DNA from: Sweltsa coloradensis
Lineage: Eukaryota; Arthropoda; Insecta; Plecoptera; Chloroperlidae
Assembly (NCBI GenBank): GCA_024449915.1
Contig: JAMZAV010001284.1
Location: 169,501 to 233,500, forward strand
Length of the DNA: 64,000 bases
Direction of reading: 5' to 3'
Position 1 is the first letter of the stretch, and each line of letters starts with the position of its first letter. Below, piece by piece: positions 28,601 through 40,600 of this stretch. The position numbers and the translations under genes are program-made. The notes under the pieces are model-generated. The model ran no database searches. It had not been told where the DNA came from and was given only the letters and a program-made list of their open reading frames with translations.

Positions 28601-31600
28601 GGACTAAAAAACAGTAGAGCAACGGGTAAAGATGGCATTCCCACAAGTATTCTTAAACGCTATCACAAACAGCTATCCGAACCATTGAGCACTATAATAA
28701 ATAAATCAATGACCTCAGGTAAAATGCCAACAAACCTCAAAGTTGCTAAGGTTATTCCAATATTAAAGGGGGGAAGTCCAACAGAGATAGGCAATCACCG
28801 GCCCATCTCAATCCTTCCAGTAATTTCTAAAATCATTGAAAGGATAGTGAAAGTGAGGCTAGATAAATACTTGCACAAGATAAAATTTCTGTATAATGGT
28901 CAATACGGCTTTCGCAACCATTCTGGTACGGAACCCGCAATTGTTGATCTTATCTCTAAAATACAGGAAAAACTTGATAAGGGTGAATATGTAAGTGGCA
29001 TTTTTGTAGACTTACAAAAAGCATTTGATACAGTCAATCATGAGATTCTCTGCAGCAAGCTTGAGAGGATAGGGGTAAGAGGTGTAGCCTTAGAATGGTT
29101 TACAAACTACCTCCAAGACAGGAAACAGTTTGTTACTATTGATGGAGTGAATGGAACAGAAGAAAGCATTAGTTGTGGTGTTCCGCAGGGTTCAATTCTT
29201 GGACCTCTTCTTTTTCTTGTGTATATTAACGACCTTTTTCAATCGGGCATATTAGGCCATCTTCAATCTTTTGCAGACGACACCAGCCTGTTCTACTTTG
29301 CAACATCTCTTCAATCTTTGGCTATCGTAATGCAACACGATTTAAACATACTAAGTGAATGGCTTAGGTTAAATAAGCTCTCCCTCAACATTTTAAAAAC
29401 CAACTATATGGTGTTTAAATCTCGGAATGAGAATGGAGACAATAATAATTTACAACTAACAGTTAATAACACACCACTTACTCAAGTATCCATGGTTAAG
29501 TACCTTGGGTTAATGCTGGATGACCAACTGTCATGGGAAAAACACATAGCTCATGTGGAAAAAAAAATTTTACCTATCACAGGCATTATGAAAAGAATTT
29601 CTATAATAATAAACGTATCTACTCTCAAGAGTCTCTATTACTCATACATACACAGCCACCTGATTTATCTTAACACCATATGGGGAACAGCATCCAAATC
29701 AAAACTAAACACTCTAATTGTCACTCAGAATAGAGCAATCCGTAATGTTTTCAACTATCCAAGAGACATGCATCGCACAGACATGTATAGGAACAATCAA
29801 ATCCTACCACTTAGACTCGTAAACAAACATCAAACCCTCTCATTTGTGCATAGCATGGTAAACAAATATTCTCTATGTAATTTAGACTACAATCTAAATA
29901 GTAACAAACATGCTTACAATACTCGCAACAAAAATAACCTTTACATTGAACACGTCAACACTTGTAAGTTTGGCAGCGTAAATATAAAACATAGAGGTTT
30001 CATCCAATATAACAAGCTTCCTACAAAAGTTAAAACGCTAAGGAACCGAGCATTCAGGAAACAAGTTAGGGAAAGTCTATTGTGTAATGAACTTGAAGAC
30101 TGTTTTGAGTGAGTGTTTTCAAGTTTGGCTACCTTTAGGGTACCACCATAATCTACAGTAGGCCATTACCGTAGTTTGTTGTCTTGTGAGTGACTTCCAT
30201 CCTAATGTTAAAAAGTCTTGTCTATCTAGCTTGTAGTATCAAATATTTATGTGAAATACTTTATCTTAACGTTAAAAGCTTCTTGTCTATCTGTCATGTA
30301 CAATTTAAATAATCATCTTACTATATTATTTATCATTTATGTTCTTGCATTTGCTTTTCTAGTAGATTATATAATATATTAGTGTAGGCCTAGATCATAC
30401 TAGGCCTACTAGTAGGGTATTCTCTACTATACTGTAACAGGAGCAGCTGTACTCTTAATATAAAATACATTAGTATTTAAGTTAGTTTGTAAAATTGCCA
30501 CTGTAAAGAGCGAAAGCTCATTTTGGTCAATAAACACATTACATTACATTACATAACTTCTGCAATGTTATTATTGTACACAACATGTGGGCCTAGGCTA
30601 GCTCAAAATCTTAATGCAACATTCATAGGGCCTAAGCTAGGACTAGAGCTAAGAATTTTTTATGATCAGGTCAGAAATGATTTCCATTAATTAAGGTTGC
30701 ATCGATATCGATATATCGATATATCGATATCGATACACACAATTAATTTCCATATCGATATTTGTTTTCTACATCGTGATACTATTTCAAAGTACCAAAA
30801 TTGCGTTAAAAACGCGTAAAAAATTAAAAGAATTGGTTTTGTGTAGCTTCGGCATCAAGTAATTCTGCAGTATCCAGTCGACATCGCATCGTCTGCTGCT
30901 GCCTAGAGTGCACTCGGCACGGCACGGTCACGGCCCGACGCGGCTAAGCACGGAACGGTTCGAACTGGCATCGTACAGTGGGCGTGGCGATGGGAAGACG
31001 CACATGTTGGGGGAACTGCCATGGAAACTATATTTAAAAATTGGAGGGAAAATATCGATATAGTATATCAATATCGTTTAAAGATTTTTTCGATCGATAA
31101 TGGATTTTCATATCGTTGGGCATCCTTAATTTTCATGTTTAAAGATTTTTCTTTAAAAAATAACATTTTACTCTTATCTAAATCTATGCTTATTTAAAGC
31201 AGCCATGGGCGTTTCTGGATCATTTATTCTCATCTGTGCATAGACCTAGGCCCTTGGCAACTTTTAGGTTATGATGATGGTAGGGCCTAACAATAAACAT
31301 CACACTTAGCCATTTTCATAGTTTGACCAATTACATTAACATTTTTATACTGTATTGTGCCGAATATAGGCCGACCCCCTAACTTTGGTCTTCGAAATTA
31401 GAAAAAAAAAATATTAACGGAATATTTTTATTTTACGCGCCGTTATTCCTGCGGTCTATTGCCGCGGAGCTTCTGCCGATGTCGTTTTTCCCGCGGCCTA
31501 TTGAGGCGGAGCCCGTGATGACGTAGCTCTATCTCTACGCCGACTGGTTCTTATCACCCAGTCATATGTTCTGCATCACACTTCACTCGTCAGTAGGCCT

Positions 31601-34600
31601 GGAATAGGCCTGGAGATAGCGTCGCATCATCCGTACCTGCCATATTGTTGGCGCAGGGCCAGACAGAAGCAGTGAGCTACTATACGTATTTCCTTGTCAC
31701 ACGGCGCTGTAACTTAGTGTTTGAAATTAGCGCGTAAAAATGCCAATTCTGGCATATAGGCTGAGGAGGGATTTTGAGACCTAAAATAATGGAAAAATGG
31801 TCGGCCAATATTCAGTACTTTTCACGGATATTTGCGGATATTTAACGTCCTCCAACAGGATTTGTAAAAAATTTCAGTGGCAACCCTGGATGAAGCTATT
31901 TAACTTGTAGGCTCAGCTTACCTTGATGGGCATTGAATCCTCCGAGCTGCGAGTTTCAGTGTCGTCATCCGGCTGCTCTCGCATCAGCTTCTCTTGTCTA
32001 GTTGCCTCAACATCTGCTGCCAGGTGTAGCAGAGTGTAACTCAGAGCCGGCGAGTGTAGCAAGTCACCTCCACGACATAGGTCATCCCTATGTTGCAGAA
32101 CAAGTTTAATCAACCATGGTCAGAGGTAGTGAAAAATGGAGATAACGAAATTTGCGATTTTTTATGTCCAATTTATTGCCTAAAATTAATGTAGTCTGTA
32201 TTGTTGACGAATTACATCATTTAGAGATGGCAAACCCATTTTTTTGCACATGCGCAATTATTAATATTCAAATTCATATCGAACGGCAACCGGCAACCCT
32301 AGTACTAGAAATAAGCATATTTTGACCGAACCACTTGCTCCTCCCCCCCCAAAAAAATAGATGATTTACAGAAAAGGCCGTAGAGTAAGTAATAAGAGGA
32401 CAACTTTTTTTAAATCAAAATCCTCCAAGGTCACTGAGCATAAAGATCATCCCCATGATATTTCTTATGGGAGATTTTTGCCGATGGTATCTAGCTCGAA
32501 AATTACCCAGTTGGCTAGACCATTTTTTTCCGGGTCATGGAGGAGCGGGGAGCCAATAAATTTTCTGTTGTGTGTAAATTCTTAACTAGTTGGCCTAAAT
32601 GACATATTTTTTTTAGTTTAGAGGGTGAATACTGAATAACCATTTATTCCAATTAAATGTATAAATTACAAATTTAAATTTAAATGAAGATGTAACTTAT
32701 GAGATGACTGATAAAAGAATGTACTGCCAGAAGTAGAGGATGAGATGGTGTTTGACAATGAACCAACAAAAATGCTAGACTACTTCAAATTATACAAATT
32801 TATTTGTATGATTTTTTTAATATTTATTTATTGATACATGATTTTTTTTTAGTAAAAGTAAAAGATAAGTGTAATATTAACTTTGTCCCAAATCTCTTCA
32901 TACTCTGTGATAAGACACACTCCACATACATAGACTAAGGGGCCTACCGCAGGGTTGCCGTTTTTACGGATTTTATCCGTTTTAACGGATTTTTAAGGTT
33001 CAAAACGGATCAACGGACTTTTATTCCAATTAACGGATTTTTTTTTTAACTTTTTTGTTTTACGCCGTTTTTAACTAGGGCTGGTCAAAAAATCTATATT
33101 TAATTGCGATATCGATAAGTGGGAATATTTTCAATGTATAAATATCAAAATTTACACTAAAAATGCAAAATTTTGTAATTTCGGTGGAGGTAGGTAATAA
33201 AAATTTAATTAATCTTGGCTGGATCTTGGTGGAGGTGCCGGGTCATAACACGCGGCTGTGAGATCGTAAAAATCATTAAAAATGAAGTTACCTTAACAAC
33301 CCTATTTGGCTTCAAATCATTTAAAATAGGCATACTCTTTAAATAAAATTATATTTTCCATTTTTTTACAACAATTACATTATGATTTATATCGATATTA
33401 GGGGTCTGCGGGTAGTACTTTTTAAGTTCAGGGCGGGTTCGGGTAGTCATAATAACTACGGGTTTCGGGTCGGGTTCGGGTAAAGAAAAAAATAACTGCA
33501 ATTTCAATAGGGAAATGCGAATCTGGTTCGCCCCGATTCTCCGCCAGGTTCGCATGAACGGAGTTTGGTCACAGGACTCTTTACAATGTGGTTCAAAGCC
33601 CATGGCCTCACCCTGAATTAAACTTACAAAAAAGAATAAACAATTAAATATTCAAATTTATTTTAGGGACCCTGAAAACAGCAAATAAAGTCTTCATTTC
33701 GTTGTAAAAAAGCTTTAATTTCAGTGTAAAAACTCAAAATAAGGGATTCATTTCGCCTAAAAAATTCAATTATTTCAAACTATTTTTCAAATTTCAATTA
33801 TTTTTATATTTACCCGCCGTTTTTGCTGCTGTTAAGTTTCAAATGTTGGTACTTCGTACATCAAGAAACAAAGTTACTATAGTTTGTATTTGTTATGTTG
33901 CCGACCCTGTGAGGTGTGACGTCACCAACAGCTCAACAACTGTTTTAGTAGCCTATTTTTTGGCGAGGACATAGTTAGGGGTGTGCGAGTAGCACATTTT
34001 GAATTCGAGTTGAGTCGAGTCGAGTATTCCTTTAAATACTCGAGTATCGAGTCGAGTCGAGTCGAGTATTCATTTCAAAATTTAATTGTTTTATTTAGTC
34101 GGTCCACTTGGAACACAGCGATTTTTCTGTTGAAAACATATAAAAAATACATCATTGTACTTGTATCAGGCTATTGAGGCCTTCCTGCCCTTTGTGCTGG
34201 TCAATTTCAATAAAATTATAATTAAACGGCATGTTATCTATGGTTCCTGGCCCCATAACAATACTGCTGCGATGTTTTAATCCGAAAAAAAATCCTCCAA
34301 ATTCGCACTCGCATTATAATATTGGCGGTCTAGGCATCTCCAATGCTATTTCAGCACATTTGAATATTCAGCGCCCTTGAATGGTTCCAGCAGAGTCGAT
34401 TAAGTAGTTACCTAACCTTCTTTATCGACTCTAGTTCTAGCGATGGCCGACGGAGCGCGCCACGCGTCGCTCGCGTCATCAAACACTGGCATCAAAGCAA
34501 AGATGGAAGATTGAAGGAAGAGACTAAAACATGTCATACTACGCCAACTACGATTTTAAAATACGTAAAAAGTGCATTAATGGGATGTTCACTGGCATTC

Positions 34601-37600
34601 TTTCATCTCGATACTTGATCTGAAATATAAGTGATATAGACGCAACGAAACCAATAAAGGATATTTGTTTTCGACGCCGTGTAGCCTAGGCCTAGGTTAG
34701 GCCTAGGCCTAGTCCTATTCCCGGTTCCCGCATCCAAGTCTCCGTTGTTTATCGTAATAATTTTGAAAGCACGCAGTCTCTAGGGCCAAGGCATACTTAT
34801 TGCCGTCACAGTACACACGCAGTAGGCCTAGGCCCAGGACTCTGCACGTAGGCCCTACTGTGATGATGGTTCTTTTCAGTTTTCATAGGATTTCATATGT
34901 TTAAAACTCGACTCGAAAACTTCGAGCCTAAAATCAAACTCGACTCGATGTCAAGTGTAAAAAAAAACTCGACATTTTGAGTACCCGCACACCCCTAGAC
35001 ATAGTACATACTTGGAAAATGGGAAAAAAAACGTTGATTTTGTCCAAATTTCGTGAAAAACAATAGAACTGGTTGTATTTTGCCTTAACAGTAAAAACCG
35101 TCTTATTTTGCTCCATTTCGCGACAGTTTTGACAATTGAAGGGTCCAAAGTGGTTAGCAATTTGGGCCTAGGCCTAGGCCCATACCCGAAAAAAAAAAAA
35201 AAAAATTACGTTTATAAAAGCCCGAATTTTGGGTAGGCCTATGCTTCAAAACCCGAAATTACCCGAAATTTCGGGTACCTGCAGACCCCTAATCGATACA
35301 TTGAAATTGGTACATTTAGGCATTAAAAGGAGTTTTAAGGATTTGGGTGTTTCATTTAAGGATTTCTAAGGATTTTTCATGTGCTCAAACAGGATTTTTA
35401 TTTTTTGTCAGTGGCAACCCTGGCCTACCGTGTTCGAATGAAGAACGACTGGAGTTCAATCGAGTCTTCAAACACTTGTGAGTCGGTCCTGCTGAGTTTC
35501 CGGGCTCTTTCTAGACAGGCGAAGAAGTCTTCTTGGAACATGTCAAGTCGTCGGTACATATTCCGGTCCAAACGTCGTTTGATGAGATCGAGGGAGAGCG
35601 CACGGACCCTGAGAGAAAAACAAATAAAGACTTGTATAGACTTCTGTCCAGTTGCAGCTCTGCGAGGTTATGCCAGCGTGCAAGTACCGTACTGAAGAAG
35701 TCTGGTACTTGTAAGAAACAACTTAACAAGCTTTAAAAACAACCTGACATTGTCAGGCTAAGAATTGAGATCTGAAAAGTGAATTATGGCATTCCGCATT
35801 AGGCTTACATGGATATAACACTTAACAGTAACTTGCAATTTATCAAGAGATTTCTGCCGCTATGTATGAACTAGTAAACCATAAACAGCACATGATGAGT
35901 GTGAATCATGTCCCAGTACAATCTCTAATCTAAATTCCAAAAACTCTTCTTAAATGGGTGTATTCAACTATTCATGGCTATATGTAACAACACTACCGGT
36001 ACAAAGTATTTCACAAGCCAAGTCTCAGGCCAAACTGTGAATGTGTCTAAAAAGGATGCACTACATAAAATAAAAATGATCCGATAATTAAAAAGGCAAC
36101 TGCATTATCGATCAACAATGTTGTAAATAATGGTGCCCCTTTTACCAGCCACCAGAGTTGTCGAGATTGAATGCCCTAATAATAGCCTTGATTACATGGA
36201 GGACTGGGTCCAGTACTGTACTGAAATTTAAGTATGATTCCAATGTCCTTGAAGCGTTTACATGTCGAGTACCCAACTAGAACTGAACTGACATTCGGTG
36301 CAGCATCGACGCCATTTTACGGCGATTGCTCAAAACATCACTGTTGCATAACCTTACTTCCATGTCATTTTTGTAAATACGGGTAGGATTGAAGGCCAGG
36401 CCTAGGCGTGGATGATCTACATTTGAAGTTTGAGCCCAACGAACAGAAGTTAAAAATAGATACAACATTTTAAAACTTATTTGTTGACATTTGCAATGAG
36501 GCTGCACGTTTTTTAGTTCGGTTCCCTCTCAGGAAGCTGTTTACATGTGAGTACTCAGTACGGTATTTCGGTTCGGTCCCACCATTTCGTCGGACCGAAC
36601 CCAACCGGTTCGGTACCTGATTTCATGTGTTTACATGTGGTACTGAGACCAAAAACCGTACTCAACTCCCTACTCAGTCCTCCATGTAAACAAGGTTAAT
36701 AAGTCAACACAAATTGGTTTTGGTCAGAAATACTTATAGCATAGAGCAGCATGTGTAAACTCTGTGGTGATGGAACACAGGACAGACAACATCTATTTAG
36801 ATGCGCTACATTGAAAGGACACTATGGGGAAATGCCAGGGGGTATGGACAGGAGGGAACAGGAGTCCTATCTTTACTGGTTGTCAAGACACATGATGACA
36901 TAGATATGTCAATGTGGGCATAAGAGAAGAAGAAGAGATTTACTCAATTATAGCCCTTCATACAGTAATGGCCGCATCCGTATTTTGACCACTCCAATTT
37001 TAAATACTAGGATATAATTAATAAGATTAGCAAATTGCTCCGCACAATGGCCGCACCCCCACCCACCTTCAAACTTTATATTTCAAAATATAGACGCAAG
37101 GCTATATTTGCATAAATACAGTAGTGTGAAATATTTGAACCCACGTGATAACCAAATTTCTAATTATTATCACTCCCACACATACAAGATAAATAATGGT
37201 GGTATGCAGGTCTCCGTTATTGTGGGAAATATGAAATTATACTTTTGGGACAAGTTTTTCCATAACAAATGCAATTTGATAATATTTTCATCATTGGTTA
37301 TCAAAACGTTATTGTACTTGAGTGTCGATTATCCTGTGCATCCCTAGTTTCTAAATTATGATGAATTAGGTAGGCCCTAGGTACCTTTTAAGTTTAATCT
37401 TGAATTATAGGCCAACATAGATTAATATTCTAATTCAACTTTAATTCAAAAGTAAAGACCAAGGTGGCCTAGTCAGAGTAACAAAAATGTTTAATACTTC
37501 CAAAGCTTGCAGCATAAACTCGGTTTGTTTACAACTACTGTATGTAGTTTCTTACTTGTTTCCCTGTGGCAGCTCGTCATGTTCGGGCAACTCTGCCATG

Positions 37601-40600
37601 GAATCAGAGAAGCAGCGACCCTCCTCGTCTTGATGGTTGTAGACCGATATGAAGAGCGAGGTTATAACCTCCTGCACGCCCAGCGTCACATCGGGGACGG
37701 CTTCTTCATTCTCTCGCAACTGCAGTTTGGTCTGCAAGGCCACACGCTGCAGCATCAGGGCATCCTACCACAGCGAAGGAACAATACATAAAACAATATA
37801 CCAGTAGTTCTCTTTTAATACAAATTCCAAGGGACCATAAAAATCCGCTAACATCTTTAAATCATGAATTAAAAGAAAATTAAAATTAAAAATAAATTAA
37901 CAAAATGCCAGTACATTCAAAGCTTATGTAGAGACCACAGGTCTTGAGAACTTTTCATGAATTTAAATTCCGAGCTTGAATTACCGTAATGATAAGAGTT
38001 TACTGTAGGGATTTACCGCAGGCGTGACCCTGTAGTTGACTAACGATGTATGTTAGTACATTAGTTTCGTAAGTTCATAACCTTTCAACTAGTGATGATA
38101 TCGGGTACCGTTAATATTGGAGTCGGCTCCGGAGCCTTGGGAATCGAGTAGGAGTAGACTCCTCAATCGACAATAAATATGAGGTAAAAGCGGTTGACCT
38201 TGACCAATGTTAAACAATCACCCACCCTCCTATTTTGAAAAGCAAGTTATTTTTAGCCCACTACGCTAGTTGCACAATGCTGTCTGTCTCCCCCTCCTCT
38301 CCTCCCACGCCACCAACTATCGCTAGTCTGAGTCTTGGCTTCGGGCCAAGATGAGATAAGATAACAAGACAACAAGTGCAATCTCATTCATTCTATCAGC
38401 AAATTATTTTTTCCTTTTAGTTTATTCTAAAGCAGATGAATGTTATTCGAAGCCACACAAAGAGGTATGTGGCTATTTCATTCATCAATCTATTCTGCTC
38501 CAAGCTGTAACTCTGAGATAAGGTAAAAGTGGTTGACCTTGGCCAATGTTACAATCACGTCACAATGCTATAAACGCGGGAAGCAGACCGTGCAGTTTAT
38601 AGAATGAGACCAGTTGGGCCATAAAGAAAGATAACACTCGCCTGCCATGTCCAAGTGTTGGGGGTAGAACAATACTCGACTGACATGTAAACGCATCTAA
38701 GTCCAACTTCAAACAAACCAAAGGAATCGACTCCTTGCAAATGGAAGCAGGTAGGAGTTGAGTATCCAATGTCAGCACTACTTTCCACCAAACATCATTA
38801 CATAGCACTTAGGCCTACTTACCACATACATTCTACAAAATAGTTTGTTGCTTGCCATCAAAATTTACCTGAATCATTATTACAAAATAGGCATACATAT
38901 TTCAAATAATTACAGATGGTACTTACCTTGTATATTTGTGAGTCTGGTTCATTGTATTTGCAAGCATTGTCAAACATGAGGACGATATCTCCAACCATAT
39001 CATCAATACTTTCATACTGAGCAGCTTTGAGCTTTTGTGAGATTCGTTCCAAGTCGATGGGTCGCTTTATGACTTCATAGTAATCAGGATATTCCTGTAA
39101 CATTAAGATGCTATTAGGCTTCATTTACTGACATAGTAAATGTGACATTATTTTGTTCAGACAATTAAGTGCGGCGCACAATTGGCAAAGCATAAGCGTA
39201 GCACAACGCAAGCGCAACATAAGCGCAACACAAGGAATGTAGGCTGCACAATTGTCATAACGGAAGCGTGGCGTAAAGAAACGACAAGGCTGTGCAAAGT
39301 TTTAGAAGGCTCGTTATCAGATGACTGCACGTCAACTTGGCGCGGGTTTTTTGTTGTTGACAGAACCAAGGAGTCCTACACTTAGCAGTATAATCATACT
39401 AATGCGGATACTGCCTGACATACATAATTAAAATCTCATCGCTTGACGTCGACTCAATTTTGTACTCGTCAATAACGTCGTCTTGTGTGAATTCGTCCAT
39501 TTTGACACTGACATAAACAACAATAGTTGTGAATTTGATTTCACTAATAATGGGCATTTGTGTTGAGTCGTGTTGTTTCTGGATTCCTATTGGTCAATCA
39601 TAACTGAACGCAAGCGCAAGCATAAGAAATATAAAATATAACCATCTCTTGCGCTGTGCTTCCGCGCCTACGCTATGCATACGTGAATTGTGTGTTCAAG
39701 CAGCCAGGTGCACTTGTTTATATTTCTTGCATTGTGCTTGCGTTGCGCTACGCTTATGCTATGCCAATTGTGCGCAGCACTTTACACTCTCAATGCTCAA
39801 TATGTAAAGAAATACAATAGTAGTTATTATAACAAACACCATTGTTGTGTCTGCATCTATGTAATTAGAATTATTTAGTTGTCCTCCTTTGTAAATCAGT
39901 TTTTTGACTGAATAGGATAGATGTTAAATAAATCAATAAACCTACAAATGGTACAAAATTATCAATTTTTTGGGGGTCCCACTGAAATTCCTATGTTTGT
40001 GATTTTAAAAAAGAGTCATAACCAGTGGTTAAAGTGGATTCGGAATAGTGACGGTATGCACTTATGCTGAAGAAAGTATTGAAGTGGGACCGCCGGGGGC
40101 CCGGGGGGGGGGAGTTTTGCCCCGCAGGGAATTTAACTTTGGAGAGGGGTCTATGTTTGTTTTTGTTTGCCAATATTGTTGGAGTATTTGGGATCGTAGG
40201 CCTATGCCTTTATTTTACTAATTTTATATTATTCAACATTAATTCGACAATGTGCATAAAATCTATCACAAATTAGTCCCGATATGGCATTATCCATACC
40301 GTCGGTAATTTTAGTAACAGTATGCATACCGGCTCATACCGCCCCACTTTAACCACTGGTCATAACGACAAAAACATCATTGTAACAAATAAATATTTTC
40401 TACCTCGACTAAAATTGCATTTTCTCCTGAATCGTATATTTGATGCAATTCCCAGCTGCTCAAAACGGTTATTTCCGCTAGTTATCTATTTTTTTAAGCG
40501 ACAGACAATACTCAGCGTCATTACCCCTTCCCCTCCCCCCAACCAATGTGATTGTAGTGAGAGGTCTTAACCAATGCTAGGCAACCCTCATGTTTGGAAG

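Larger units (their letters stand above)
26150..30556 (+). mobile_element. LINE of the CR1/L2/Daphne-type group with two open ORFs
   Basis: ORF1 and ORF2 lie 106 bp apart, followed by a 440-bp 3' UTR ending AATAAACACATTACATTACATTACAT, the short tandem tail typical of this LINE group. The 5' end is not defined by a duplication. It is antisense to PBRM1. Confidence 0.75.
25382..31888. mobile_element. hAT-like shell (CAGGGTTGCC family) containing a LINE
   Basis: The left end CGGGGCCGCAGTTTTAACCG aligns with CAGGGTTGCCGTTTTTACGG of the element at 32950; the right end is CAGTGGCAACCCTG. Near-matching 8-bp flanks are GATGAACC (25374-25381) and GATGAAGC (31889-31896). G-runs occur at 25800-25815 and 25927-25946. 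The nested content is the LINE and two smaller elements. Confidence 0.55.
32950..35422. mobile_element. hAT-like element at the E10 splice donor, TSD GCCTACCG
   Basis: Starts CAGGGTTGCCGTTTTTACGG with ACGGATTTTATCCG repeats; ends GTCAGTGGCAACCCTG. Perfect 8-bp duplication GCCTACCG at 32942-32949 and 35423-35430. The right copy covers the last two bases of PBRM1 exon E10 and its GT. It contains two further hAT-like elements and the start of another (TAGGGCTGGTC, 33078). Confidence 0.85.
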
